From Chitinophaga niabensis (lineage in GTDB: Bacteria > Bacteroidota > Bacteroidia > Chitinophagales > Chitinophagaceae), in NCBI RefSeq assembly GCF_900129465.1, contig NZ_FSRA01000002.1:310001-374000 (forward strand): a stretch of DNA of 64,000 bases, given 5' to 3'. The position numbers and the translations under genes were made by a program. The notes beneath the pieces are model-generated. The model saw only the letters and a program-made list of their open reading frames with translations. It was not told the origin of the DNA and did not search any database. Below are positions 16,161-25,111 of this stretch, piece by piece; the first letter of the stretch is position 1; the number at the start of each line of letters is the position of its first letter.

Positions 16161-16851
16161 TGATGAGCTCTTATCGCTGGACCTGCTGGAGGATAATATC
16201 CGGCGCATCCCTTTCCTGCAACTGGCAGGGCGGTGCAATAATGCCTATGAGGCCATGGAAGTGATGCAGCGGGAGCCTGTTGACCTGATCTTCCTGGACA
16301 TCCAGATGGCAGGCCTTACAGGCACACAATTCCTGCAGGGCATGACCAACCGGCCCATGGTGATCTTTATTACAGCCTATAAGAAATATGCACTGGATGG
16401 TTTTGAACTGGATGTATTGGATTACCTCGTAAAACCTGTGCCCTTTGAACGTTTCCTGAAGGCAGTGAACAAAGCGGCAGAATATCATTCACTTAAAAAA
16501 GCACCCGTTGTAAATCATGCAGCGGATTACTTCTTTGTGAATGTGGAATATAACCTGGTGAAGGTTGCCATTAACGACATCAGTTATATTGAAGGATTAA
16601 AAGATTATATCAAGATCTATTTACACAATACCGCCAAACCCATCGTTACCCGGCTGATGATGAAAGCCATCTCTGAAAAGCTGCCGCCATCAAGGTTTAT
16701 AAGGGTACATAAATCCTATATCATAGCACTGGATAAGATAACTGCTATCCGCAAGAACCGGATTTATATCAATGAACACATCATACCTATCAGCGATTCG
16801 CATCGCGATCATCTCTTTTCCATTATAGATCCCAGGAACCTGAAAGATTAA
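16138..16851 (+). CDS. LytTR-family response regulator
   Basis: A 237-residue regulator with a receiver (D54 in LIFLDIQMAG, ITAY, KPVPFERF) and a C-terminal LytTR DNA-binding domain (about 130-232; ISYIEGLKDYIKIYL, FIRVHKSYII). LytTR proteins bind pairs of short direct repeats. The start lies inside the end of the kinase gene. The TonB-dependent receptor 113 bp downstream is the likely target. Confidence 0.94.
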   Translation: MIRCLAVDDELLSLDLLEDNIRRIPFLQLAGRCNNAYEAMEVMQREPVDLIFLDIQMAGLTGTQFLQGMTNRPMVIFITAYKKYALDGFELDVLDYLVKPVPFERFLKAVNKAAEYHSLKKAPVVNHAADYFFVNVEYNLVKVAINDISYIEGLKDYIKIYLHNTAKPIVTRLMMKAISEKLPPSRFIRVHKSYIIALDKITAIRKNRIYINEHIIPISDSHRDHLFSIIDPRNLKD

Positions 16852-16925
16852 CTCGTCTGCACATACCGTGTGGATGTCGCATTGTTGCCAGAGATGGCAT
16901 ACTTCGTTTTTACGGACAGGGAGGA

Positions 16926-16953
16926 GTGTGCAATTTAGCTACTTAACGCACAC
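16926..16953 (+). promoter_or_regulatory. Inverted repeat upstream of the TonB receptor
   Basis: GTGTGC (16926-16931) and GCACAC (16948-16953) are separated by 16 nt, 11 bp before the receptor start. It could be an operator or a 5' leader hairpin. The AT-rich spacer also resembles a core promoter, but no exact TAnnTTTG box is seen. Confidence 0.35.
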
Positions 16954-16964
16954 AATTATTCGCT

Positions 16965-19325
16965 ATGAAACACTTTCTCCTATCACTGCTGTTCTTTGGC
17001 TTCCTCCCTACCCTGGCGCAGAACAATACCCAAACGATCAGTGGTATTGTAACAGACAAAGCATCTGAAAGACCGCTCGCACATGTAGCGGTACAATTAA
17101 CAGGTACCGGTATGGGTGCCATCACAGATTCAACAGGCCGGTATGTAATAAGAGGCGTACCTCCCGGACGTCACCGGATCTCCTTTACCTTCCTGGGTTA
17201 TAAAACAGTGGCTATCCCTGAAGTACTGGTTACCTCCGGAAAACAGGTAGCGCTGGATATTCCGATGGATCAAAACATCAGTTCATTAAGCGGGGTTACC
17301 ATCTCCTCCGGCAGGGCCCGTAAAGGAAATGCAGCCAATGAATTTGCCGGCAGCAGTGCCCGCTCTTTTAATATGGATGATGTAACCCGTTATGCCGGAG
17401 GCCGTAACGACCCATCCCGGCTGGCCAGCAACTTTGCCGGGGTAGCTACTACCAACGATTCCCGCAACGATATTGTGGTACGCGGTAATGCTCCCACCGC
17501 AGTATTATGGAGAATGGAAGGTATTCCTATCCCCAACCCCAATCACTTCTCTACATTGGGTACAACCGGAGGTCCGGTAAGTGCATTAAACACCAATGCA
17601 CTGAAGAACTCTGATTTCTATACCGGCGCTTTCTCTGCTGAATATGGAAATGCTACAGGCGCTGTATTTGATATTGCATTGCGCACAGGTAATAAAGAGA
17701 AAGTGGAAAAAACGCTGCAACTGAATATGTTCAGCGGGCTGGAGGCTATGATAGAAGGCCCCATCGGTAAAAAAGGCGCCTCCTTCCTGGTAGGCTACCG
17801 TTATTCTTTTGCACAGCTGGCACAATCGCTTGGTTTGAATGTAGGCACACAAGCCACGCCACAATACCAGGACCTGATCTTCAACCTCAGCTTTGCAGAT
17901 TCCAAACTCGGCAAGTTCAGCTTATTTGGTATGGGCGGTGTCAGCCAGATTGATTTTATCGGGAAAGACCTTGATTCAACTGACCTCTTTGCCAATAAAG
18001 ATGAAGATGTTTATTTCCGCTCAAGGATGGGCGTGGTGGGACTCAAACATACGATTGATGTAGGCCGCAATTCCTTCATCCGTTCTATTCTTTCCTATTC
18101 TTATTCCGGCAACGAAGGAGATACTTACAAGTACAACGAAACCGAAACCGAGCGTAAACATGTTGTTTACGGAACAACCACCAATACCGGCCTGCGCCTT
18201 TCTACCTATATCAATTCAAAGATCAATACAAGGTTCACTGTGAGAGGTGGTGTGCTGGCTGAAATACAGGGACTGGACACTTACGTTCAAACCCGGATAG
18301 AGCAGGCAGACTGGATAACCACCAGGGCTTACGACGGAAGCTCTTTATTACTGCAACCATACCTCCAGGGCAAATACCGTTTCTCCGATAAACTTTCTCT
18401 CAATGCCGGCGTACACGGCATCTATTACGGCTTCAATGAAACATCCAATATAGAACCAAGGGCTTCCCTCAGCTACGCGATCGACAATACGAAAACACTC
18501 ACCTTCAGCTATGGCCTGCACAGCCAGCAACAACCCTTACCTGTATATCTTTATCAGTCACAGCAACCGGATGGCACTTACGATCAATCCAACCGTGATC
18601 TGGGACTTACCAAAGCACATCATTACGTATTGGGGTACGACTGGTCTTTTGCCCGCGACTGGCGCCTGAAAGCAGAACTGTATCATCAATCTATATACAA
18701 TGCGCCCGTGGAACAACAACCCAGTGGTTTTTCTGTACTCAATGCCGGCGCGGATTTCACTTTTCCTGAAAAAGCCGGTTTAGTGAACAATGGTACAGGA
18801 ACCAATACCGGTGTGGAACTGACCGTAGAAAAGTTTTTCAGCAGTGGATTCTATCTCCTCACCACCGCCTCCGTTTTTGATGCGAAGTATAAAGGCAGCG
18901 ATGGTGTGGAAAGAGCTTCCACTTTTAATAACAGGATAGTGCTCAATGTACTGGCAGGCCGTGAATGGAAGATCGGTAAAGATGGCAAAAATGCTTTTAC
19001 AATAGATCTTAAAGTAGCCAATGCAGGTGGCAGGTATTACACCCCTGTGGATATTCCTGCCTCTGTTGCCGCCGGAGTAGAAAAGCTGGATGAATCGAAG
19101 TACAATGCAGAACGCCTCCCTTCTTATTTCAGGGCAGACCTGCGGTTCGGCTTCCGGCTGAACAATGCGAAACGAAAGATCTCCCATACCCTTTTCTTAG
19201 ACCTGCAAAATGTAAGCAACCGGGAGAATGTATTTACACAACGTTACAACCAGGTATTGAAACAGGTAGGCACCCTCAACCAGATAGGTTTTTTCCCGGA
19301 CCTCATGTACCGGCTCCAATTCTAG
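16965..19325 (+). CDS. TonB-dependent outer-membrane receptor
   Basis: A 786-residue outer-membrane transporter. It has a signal peptide (1-18) and a carboxypeptidase-regulatory-like/CarboxypepD_reg domain (about 22-105; ISGIVTDKASERPLAHVAVQL, GRYVIRGVPPG). A plug follows (NDSRNDIVVRGNAP, RMEGIPIPNPNHF, GAFSAEYGNATGAVFDI), then a beta-barrel ending in phenylalanine (MYRLQF). There is no SusD partner, and at 786 residues it is shorter than SusC proteins, so it resembles siderophore or metal-type receptors. The substrate is unknown. It follows a LytS/LytTR pair on the same strand, which probably regulates it. Confidence 0.93.
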   Translation: MKHFLLSLLFFGFLPTLAQNNTQTISGIVTDKASERPLAHVAVQLTGTGMGAITDSTGRYVIRGVPPGRHRISFTFLGYKTVAIPEVLVTSGKQVALDIPMDQNISSLSGVTISSGRARKGNAANEFAGSSARSFNMDDVTRYAGGRNDPSRLASNFAGVATTNDSRNDIVVRGNAPTAVLWRMEGIPIPNPNHFSTLGTTGGPVSALNTNALKNSDFYTGAFSAEYGNATGAVFDIALRTGNKEKVEKTLQLNMFSGLEAMIEGPIGKKGASFLVGYRYSFAQLAQSLGLNVGTQATPQYQDLIFNLSFADSKLGKFSLFGMGGVSQIDFIGKDLDSTDLFANKDEDVYFRSRMGVVGLKHTIDVGRNSFIRSILSYSYSGNEGDTYKYNETETERKHVVYGTTTNTGLRLSTYINSKINTRFTVRGGVLAEIQGLDTYVQTRIEQADWITTRAYDGSSLLLQPYLQGKYRFSDKLSLNAGVHGIYYGFNETSNIEPRASLSYAIDNTKTLTFSYGLHSQQQPLPVYLYQSQQPDGTYDQSNRDLGLTKAHHYVLGYDWSFARDWRLKAELYHQSIYNAPVEQQPSGFSVLNAGADFTFPEKAGLVNNGTGTNTGVELTVEKFFSSGFYLLTTASVFDAKYKGSDGVERASTFNNRIVLNVLAGREWKIGKDGKNAFTIDLKVANAGGRYYTPVDIPASVAAGVEKLDESKYNAERLPSYFRADLRFGFRLNNAKRKISHTLFLDLQNVSNRENVFTQRYNQVLKQVGTLNQIGFFPDLMYRLQF

Positions 19326-19360
19326 CCGATAGGATGGCGGATAACTGATCCAAACACAAT

Positions 19361-19388
19361 GCCCTGTTCCCGGGTAGGGGAACAGGGC
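19361..19388. terminator. GC-rich hairpin after the TonB receptor
   Basis: An 11-bp stem GCCCTGTTCCC / GGGAACAGGGC 35 bp after the stop codon. No U run follows, so it may be a pause or 3'-end-stabilising hairpin rather than a classical terminator. Confidence 0.5.
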
Positions 19389-19455
19389 TGGATCAGCCCC
19401 CATACCTCATATAAAGCATAAAAAGTATACTTAGCGCGGGGCAGGAGAATTATTT

Positions 19456-19485
19456 TTTGTTTTATCAAAAAAGCGGCTAAATTTG
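19456..19485 (+). promoter_or_regulatory. Promoter of tRNA-Ala
   Basis: TTTG at 19456-19459, an 18-nt spacer and TAAATTTG at 19478-19485: a full match to the Bacteroidota promoter pattern, ending 18 bp before the mature tRNA. Confidence 0.7.
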
Positions 19486-19503
19486 CACTCCATTCAAGCC
19501 TTC

Positions 19504-19576
19504 GGGGGATTAGCTCATCTGGTAGAGCGCAAGCATGGCATGTTTGAGGTGATCGGTTCGAGTCCGATATCCTCCA
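19504..19576 (+). tRNA. tRNA-Ala(GGC)
   Basis: A 73-nt cloverleaf: acceptor GGGGGAT / ATCCTCC (one G-U pair), D stem GCTC/GAGC, anticodon stem CAAGC/GTTTG with loop ATGGCAT (anticodon GGC), T stem ATCGG/CCGAT with TTCGAGT, discriminator A. The CCA end is not encoded, as is common in this phylum. Confidence 0.97.
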
Positions 19577-19582
19577 CGAAAG

Positions 19583-19616
19583 AAAAGGCCTTAAGTTTCA
19601 TAACTTAAGGCCTTTT
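19583..19616 (+). terminator. Strong hairpin after tRNA-Ala
   Basis: A perfect 15-bp stem AAAAGGCCTTAAGTT / AACTTAAGGCCTTTT with a TCAT loop, right after the tRNA. A near-copy occurs at 20843-20876. Confidence 0.88.
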
Positions 19617-19641
19617 AGTTTTAACGCCAAATCCTCGCCCT

Positions 19642-20496
19642 ATGAAACTAAAACAACGATTCTGGAAGATCGCCAGATGGTTCATCGTTCTCTTCTTTTT
19701 CATGTTCATCTGCAGATTGATCTATGGTTATGTAGCCACAGACATTATTGCCAGCTCCGACAACGCGGGCGACTTCTTTAGCAGTGTAGAAAACTTAAGG
19801 AAGAACTATGCGTCAGAGAATAATGTGAGCAGGCAGGCAAGTTTTGCGGCTTCTCAGAAGTATGAGAAAACAGCTACGGTGAGAACTAAAACCAGCCAGT
19901 TTGAAAAGGACCTGAATGAGATCAAAAACAAAACAAAAAGTTTTGATGGTATTATCCAATATGAACAAAATACCGGCAACAAAGGCAACAGGGAAATTCA
20001 CCTGCTGATAGGCGTGAACCCTGAAAAGTTCGACAGTTTCTATCTAAAGGTCCAGAACATTGGCAGGATCAACTCCACAGAAATTACCAAGATCGATAAA
20101 ACCAATGAATACAGGGAGTTGAATGCGAAAAAAGCATCGCTTGAAAAAACATTGCTATCGCTGAACGAGCTAAGATCAAGGAGCGGCGTGATCAGTGATT
20201 ATGTTTCCCTGCACGATAAGATCCTGGAAATAGAAACAAAGCTACAGGAACTCGGTGTTGAGTTAGGCAACTTTGATGCAGAGAATGAATTCTGCAGCAT
20301 TCGCTTCTCTCTCTTTGAAGGCGCACCTAAAAAAGGGATCAGTTTCCTCAGCCGTTTAAAGACCACTACGGAATGGACGATACGATACTATGCCATACTT
20401 GCCGTATCACTTGTTTGCATATCATTATCCGTTTTCATCATCTTACTGATCATTGATAAACTGAAAATATTAAGTACACTTACAAAGACTTCTTAA
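19642..20496 (+). CDS. DUF4349-family membrane protein
   Basis: A 284-residue protein with an N-terminal membrane helix (about 12-32), an extracytoplasmic part ending in a long coiled coil (about 150-215, with YVSLHDKILEIETKLQEL), and a C-terminal membrane helix (about 245-275). This is the layout of DUF4349 proteins, whose function is unknown. It lacks the N-terminal lipoprotein cysteine that many members have. The 3' end overlaps the convergent small membrane-protein gene by 17 bp. A terminator facing the right way lies beyond that gene, so its transcript may run antisense across it. Confidence 0.85.
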   Translation: MKLKQRFWKIARWFIVLFFFMFICRLIYGYVATDIIASSDNAGDFFSSVENLRKNYASENNVSRQASFAASQKYEKTATVRTKTSQFEKDLNEIKNKTKSFDGIIQYEQNTGNKGNREIHLLIGVNPEKFDSFYLKVQNIGRINSTEITKIDKTNEYRELNAKKASLEKTLLSLNELRSRSGVISDYVSLHDKILEIETKLQELGVELGNFDAENEFCSIRFSLFEGAPKKGISFLSRLKTTTEWTIRYYAILAVSLVCISLSVFIILLIIDKLKILSTLTKTS

Positions 20497-20827
20497 ATAC
20501 GATCTGGTTAAAGAATGTCATATTGAAGAACAGGAAAAGATCGTACAGGATAAAAGAAAGGATACTGAACTCTGTGAAGAACATCCTGATGGTAAAGAAT
20601 CCGTAAAGGCCTGCCGCCAGCAGCTGGGATAGGATAAGCGCTACTTTGATCCAGGTGTTTTCATTTCGGATGTATAATAAAAGAAAGCCCATATTGACCA
20701 CCAGTACTATCGTTTCAATGAGCAGCTTTTGTTGGTAAGGGCCGGTGTGGAAGAAAAGTTCAATCAGCCAATTGCATAACAGGTACCCCAATGCAAGTCC
20801 AAAATAGTACTTCCTAAATTGCGTCAT
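20480..20827 (-). CDS. Small four-helix membrane protein, unknown function
   Basis: A 115-residue hydrophobic protein (MTQFRKYYFGLALGY...) with about four membrane helices and no motif I recognise. The ATG at 20827 is preferred. A longer frame to 20863 would start inside the terminator hairpin. It converges with the DUF4349 gene with a 17-bp overlap of coding ends. The strong hydrophobic pattern, basic and aromatic residues at helix ends, and sensible codon use support a real gene. Confidence 0.65.
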   Translation of the reverse strand: MTQFRKYYFGLALGYLLCNWLIELFFHTGPYQQKLLIETIVLVVNMGFLLLYIRNENTWIKVALILSQLLAAGLYGFFTIRMFFTEFSILSFILYDLFLFFNMTFFNQIVFKKSL

Positions 20828-20842
20828 AGATACAGGTATAAG

Positions 20843-20879
20843 AAAAGGTCTTAAGCTCCACAACTTAAGACCTTTTTTT
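20843..20879 (+). terminator. Terminator hairpin, near-copy of the one after tRNA-Ala
   Basis: AAAAGGTCTTAAG / CTTAAGACCTTTT, a 13-bp stem followed by TTT. It has the same 34-bp length as the hairpin at 19583-19616 and differs mainly by a compensatory pair change and the loop. It can end the rightward DUF4349 transcript. Confidence 0.85.
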
Positions 20880-20947
20880 AATTCTTAGGAAACCCGTCAG
20901 GTTAAATTTTATACACATGTCCATATCATTCTCTGCGAGAATGATCT

Positions 20948-21064
20948 TCAAAATGGAGATGCGGGCCGGTTCATTCCGGTAGCCCTTACTTTCTGACGAT
21001 ACATGTAATCACGGCCAATGTTTGCCCGCAGCCAGATCCATGTACCGTAAGTGCCACCGGTCAT
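20948..21064 (-). CDS. Possible 38-residue small protein
   Basis: An ATG-started ORF of 38 codons beginning MTGGTYGTWIWLRANIG and ending MNRPASPF, with codon choices like those of neighbouring genes (ATC, CTG, AAC, GGC). The open frame continues 13 codons upstream without another start (…NPKKHV). A perfect hairpin follows the stop. The composition is Gly/Trp/Arg-rich. I know no homolog and chance is not excluded. Confidence 0.3.
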   Translation of the reverse strand: MTGGTYGTWIWLRANIGRDYMYRQKVRATGMNRPASPF

Positions 21065-21384
21065 AACATGTTTCTTCGGATTAAGATTTTCATGGTTTAA
21101 AGGTTAATGTGCATAAGTAATCCGTTCTCCCGGTGATCGTCACCGGCAGTCAGATGCGTGTAGAAAAAATGTCGTTAAACAGGCTGTGTTGTGAGGCGCT
21201 CTCCTCAGGGCTTTGCTAGGTTAAATTATTTTGCTCCCCACTAAATAAATGTACGGATAATTCTAATTATTCGAAACTTTTTATGATTGGTGAAAATCAA
21301 TCAGTTACGTAAAATAACAACAAATTGAAAGCGTATTACAATGTTTTAAAAGTAATTTATTGGTCAAACCGAAACAAAACGAAT

Positions 21385-21414
21385 AAAAAAAGACCCTGAA
21401 TGAAACTCAGGGCC
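21385..21414 (-). terminator. Terminator of the catalase gene
   Basis: On the minus strand an 8-bp stem GGCCCTGA / TCAGGGTC with a 7-nt loop is followed by seven U residues. It starts 24 bp after the catalase stop. Confidence 0.88.
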
Positions 21415-21438
21415 TTCTTCCTCTATCCTATATTTACA

Positions 21439-23571
21439 TCATGCCGGCACCTTTTCTCTTGTCCAGAAACGATGCTGTGCGATTGCTTTTATAAACGCTT
21501 TCTCCAATGCCTTTTCCCCTGTGATCACACCATCACTTTTAATCTTTACAAAACTTGCTTTCAAAACATCCAATCCCTGCGCGTCCGCAGCAATCGCTTT
21601 ACAATGTTTATACCCTTCGTTGATGAAATGAATGGCATCTGGTTCATTGATCAAAGTAGCTGCACTTCTTTCTCCTCCGGGTATAAAAACTGCATCAAAT
21701 AAAACAGATGCAGCTGTGAGGAAGGTCATATCTACTTTAACGTCTGCCCCTTTTGCATTTTTGATCACGCCTCCATGTGGTGCGATCACTTTCGCCTGGG
21801 CACCTTCTGCTTCCAGCGCAGCTTTCATCTTATTTAAAGAAACACCATCCACACCATCTGCTGCAAGTATAGCGATCTGCCTTGTGCTGATCGTATCCTT
21901 TCTTGTGTTTGCCATACTTAATGCAGGAGATTTTTCTATGCCCTGGGGAACAGGGCTATGCTGAAAGTTCTTCGGATTTGCGTCCGCACCAAAATTATGA
22001 TTGAGCGGCTCCTGTGGTTTCGATACTTTAATTCCTAATCCATCTGCCACACGCTGTGCCAGTTGTGTACTCACTTTCGCCAGCAAACCTACCATGCGTT
22101 CACGGATAGCCGGTGTTTCCAGTTTACCTAATTCAAACCGTAAGGCATCTACTATATGATCCTGCTCTGGTTCAGACTGACTATTGAAGAACAAAGTAGC
22201 CTGGCTGAAAAAATCCATAAAGCTCTTGCTGCGCCCACGTACCTTTTTTGCATCTATCCTTTCTTCATGAGATGTAAAACCACCTTCCGCCATCTTTGCC
22301 TGGAAAGGACATCCGCCACCCGTAGTATTAGGATGATAACTGGCTTTACCTACATTGATCTGCTGACGCATGTGGCCATCCCGCTGATTATTATGTACCG
22401 TATTCACAGAACGGTTGATGGGTATCTCATGAAAATTAGGACTGCCCAGGCGGGATAGTTGCGTATCTGTGTAAGAGAACAACCGCCCCTGTAAAAGCGG
22501 ATCGTTGGTGAAATCAATCCCCGGTACAAGATGCCCCGGGTGAAAAGCCACCTGCTCTGTTTCAGCAAAGAAATTATCTGGGTTACGGTTCAGCGTCATT
22601 TTGCCGATCCGCATAACCGGCACAATTTCTTCCGGGATTATTTTAGTAGGATCTAACAGGTCGAACGGAAATTTATGTTCGTCTTCTTCTGCCACTATCT
22701 GCACCCCAAATTCCCATTCCGGGAAAGCTCCTGCGGCGATCGCTTCATACAGGTCCCTGCGGTGAAAATCCGGATCTTTACCGGAGATCTTCTGCGCTTC
22801 GTCCCAAACCACAGCGTGCATACCCAGCAAAGGTTTCCAATGGAACTTCACAAAGTGCGACTTTCCTTTTGCATTGATAAAACGGAATGTATGCACCCCA
22901 AACCCCTCCATCATTCTATAACTACGGGGAATAGCCCTGTCAGACATGGCCCACATGATCATATGCATGGACTCCGGTGTTAAAGAAATAAAATCCCAGA
23001 AAGTATCATGTGCGGAAGCGGCCTGCGGCATTTCATGATCCGGCTCCGGTTTTACGGCATGGATCAGGTCAGGAAATTTTATGGCATCCTGGATGAAGAA
23101 CACGGGCATATTATTACCCACCAGGTCGTAATTCCCTTCTTCTGTGTAGAACTTCACGGCAAAACCTCTCACATCCCGCGCCAGGTCTGTTGAGCCCCGG
23201 GAACCAGCAACCGTGGAGAACCTTACGAACACAGGGGTTTTAACAGAAGGGTCCTGCAGAAAACCGGCCTTCGTATATTTCTCCATCGACCTATATACCT
23301 GGAAAAAACCATGTGCAGCAGATCCGCGTGCATGCACGATCCGCTCAGGGATGCGTTCATGGTCAAAGTGTGTGATCTTTTCCCGGAGAATAAAATCCTC
23401 CAGCAATGTAGCACCGCGTTCACCAGCCTTTAAAGAATTATTATCGTCGTTAATTTTCAGGCCCTGGTCTGTAGTCATAAATTCACCGGTGCTATCTACA
23501 CGATCCGGGTTAAGGTCTGCTAATTTTTTGTCTGGATTTACATTCTTTGGGTTAGCGTTCTTCTTTGCCAT
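21439..23571 (-). CDS. katE: Large-subunit (clade 2) monofunctional catalase
   Basis: A 710-residue HPII-type catalase, which splits hydrogen peroxide. Catalytic H80 (IVHARGSAAHG), N153 (LVGNNMPVFF) and the heme-ligand Y367 (RLFSYTDTQ) have exactly the spacing of E. coli HPII (73 and 287 residues). After the core, a C-terminal class-I glutamine-amidotransferase/PfpI-like domain (about 565-710; IAILAADGVDG, FIPGG) is present, as in clade 2 enzymes. The N-terminus is Lys/Asn-rich with no signal peptide, so it is cytoplasmic. The ATG at 23571 gives MAKKNANPKN; a start 18 bp upstream is less likely. It is monocistronic, with its own terminator. Confidence 0.97.
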   Translation of the reverse strand: MAKKNANPKNVNPDKKLADLNPDRVDSTGEFMTTDQGLKINDDNNSLKAGERGATLLEDFILREKITHFDHERIPERIVHARGSAAHGFFQVYRSMEKYTKAGFLQDPSVKTPVFVRFSTVAGSRGSTDLARDVRGFAVKFYTEEGNYDLVGNNMPVFFIQDAIKFPDLIHAVKPEPDHEMPQAASAHDTFWDFISLTPESMHMIMWAMSDRAIPRSYRMMEGFGVHTFRFINAKGKSHFVKFHWKPLLGMHAVVWDEAQKISGKDPDFHRRDLYEAIAAGAFPEWEFGVQIVAEEDEHKFPFDLLDPTKIIPEEIVPVMRIGKMTLNRNPDNFFAETEQVAFHPGHLVPGIDFTNDPLLQGRLFSYTDTQLSRLGSPNFHEIPINRSVNTVHNNQRDGHMRQQINVGKASYHPNTTGGGCPFQAKMAEGGFTSHEERIDAKKVRGRSKSFMDFFSQATLFFNSQSEPEQDHIVDALRFELGKLETPAIRERMVGLLAKVSTQLAQRVADGLGIKVSKPQEPLNHNFGADANPKNFQHSPVPQGIEKSPALSMANTRKDTISTRQIAILAADGVDGVSLNKMKAALEAEGAQAKVIAPHGGVIKNAKGADVKVDMTFLTAASVLFDAVFIPGGERSAATLINEPDAIHFINEGYKHCKAIAADAQGLDVLKASFVKIKSDGVITGEKALEKAFIKAIAQHRFWTREKVPA

Positions 23572-23711
23572 AAGATAAAGGTTTACCATTCCTTCATCAA
23601 ATTCATGCCACGATGCAGGCAGGCGCTAACAAACAAATTGCTAAGCGGTAATAATCAATTCAAAAACTATATATATGCTATGGTGGGGACATTCAGCCCC
23701 AACCTGCGCAT

Positions 23712-24950
23712 TTAGGCCCTGTTAAACAACAACTTAACGTAAAAGGAAGGCTTCGTTAATTTCTTCCTCAGGTCCAGCTCATAGAACATACAGGACATCA
23801 GTTCACGCAGTTGTTTATTTCCCATACCTAATTTCATCAGGTAATTAAACAACCATGGGCGATGCACCAGTTTTTGCAAACGTGCGCTGAGTTTTAACTC
23901 GGGTCCCAGTTTATAATAGATGGTTTCATCATATGCTTTTAGCTGTTCCGCAGAAAAATTATTAGCAGCAATAGCCAGTTTAGCCTGTTGTGCTGCATAC
24001 CTTCCGGAATACAGCGCATTACCAATACCTTCTCCGGTAAAGGGATCTATAAGGTGACCGGCATCACCGATCAACATATACCGTTCACCGCTCAGCTTCC
24101 TTTTCTTACTGCCCAAAGGCAATCCATATCCATCTATTTTATCTATCAGCACCGCATCTTTGAAACGCTCTTTCAGCATGGGGTCATTCTCCAATGTATC
24201 CTGCAGCATTTTCCGCAGGTTCAGTTTCCTCTTTCTTACCACTTCGCTCAGGATGCCCACCCCTACATTGGCTTCTCCATTCGGCAAGGGGAAGATCCAG
24301 AAATAACCGGGCAGCAGGGATTTCAGGAAATGTAATTCCAGGTGGCCCTTCGGATGCAGGCCCTCAACATTTTTATAATAAGCACGAAGCCCCGCGCAAT
24401 AATGTTTGGGCTCCATTTGTATGCCTGCCACATCTTTCGTAAAGGAGGAGTGTGCGCCATTGGCCACGATGATCAGTTTCGCTTTGATCCGTAAAGAGCC
24501 GGAAGCATCGCTGAGCAGGTATCCATCCTGCTGTAAAGTATATGTATCGATGGCTGTACCTTCTATCAATTCAATAGTTCCACAACGTTTCATTTCATCC
24601 ACCAGGAAGTTATCAAACACCATACGTTTGCAAACAAAACCCGCCGCACCATCATTCACCGGTTTATATGCTATATCCAGCGATGCCCTGTTGGAAGCAA
24701 CAAAAGTAACGCCCCAGCTCTCCTCTTTATCCTGCAAGCCCACCAATCTTTCCCCTATAGCAGGGTCGATGCTGTTCAGGATGGTGAGCACTTTCCCGCT
24801 CAATCCGTCTCCGCAGACCTTATCTCTCGGGAATACGGCCTTATCTACTACTATGCAGGGAATATTATACTGATGTAACTGTAAAGCTGCTGTGGCGCCA
24901 GCAGGGCCAGCTCCAATAATACAAACGTCGGTTTCCTTTATCGTGTTCAT
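23712..24950 (-). CDS. Geranylgeranyl-reductase-family FAD oxidoreductase
   Basis: A 412-residue flavoprotein with an N-terminal FAD-binding GAGPAGATAA loop (about 13-22), the family stretch FPRDKVCGDGLSGK (about 47-60) and the second FAD motif GDAGHLIDPFTGEGIGNAL (about 288-306). Relatives reduce isoprenoid double bonds or act on hydrophobic or aromatic substrates. The exact substrate cannot be read here. The ATG at 24950 places the FAD fold at the usual distance from the N-terminus; a longer frame to 25007 adds an unconvincing hydrophobic extension. It is divergent from the HTCC regulator, sharing a ~160-bp control region, but nothing links it to glycan use. Confidence 0.88.
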   Translation of the reverse strand: MNTIKETDVCIIGAGPAGATAALQLHQYNIPCIVVDKAVFPRDKVCGDGLSGKVLTILNSIDPAIGERLVGLQDKEESWGVTFVASNRASLDIAYKPVNDGAAGFVCKRMVFDNFLVDEMKRCGTIELIEGTAIDTYTLQQDGYLLSDASGSLRIKAKLIIVANGAHSSFTKDVAGIQMEPKHYCAGLRAYYKNVEGLHPKGHLELHFLKSLLPGYFWIFPLPNGEANVGVGILSEVVRKRKLNLRKMLQDTLENDPMLKERFKDAVLIDKIDGYGLPLGSKKRKLSGERYMLIGDAGHLIDPFTGEGIGNALYSGRYAAQQAKLAIAANNFSAEQLKAYDETIYYKLGPELKLSARLQKLVHRPWLFNYLMKLGMGNKQLRELMSCMFYELDLRKKLTKPSFYVKLLFNRA

Positions 24951-25111
24951 TTCCAGAAAGATACTCCTTAAAAAGTAACTGAAAAAGATTAAATTTACTA
25001 TATCCACGCCGGTCAGGCATGATAAGCAACCCGAACCAAAACCGTACTTTCATCCCACCACCCATTTATCAATTGTGCTTAAGGCGCATGGATCAAACAA
25101 GCAGGTATACC

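Larger units (their letters stand above)
20880..21438. other. 559-bp region without a large gene
   Basis: Between two convergent-side terminators. It holds a 9-bp-stem hairpin ATCATTCTC-TGC-GAGAATGAT near 20926-20946, a 7-bp hairpin CCGGTGA-TCG-TCACCGG at 21130-21146, a possible 38-codon minus-strand ORF (20948-21064) and, from about 21220 on, AT-rich sequence with no structure that I can assign. Confidence 0.5.

Noticed and set aside
19442..19640. tRNA-Ala as a possible integration (att) site
   Set aside because: No integrase and no repeat of the tRNA 3' end was seen downstream.
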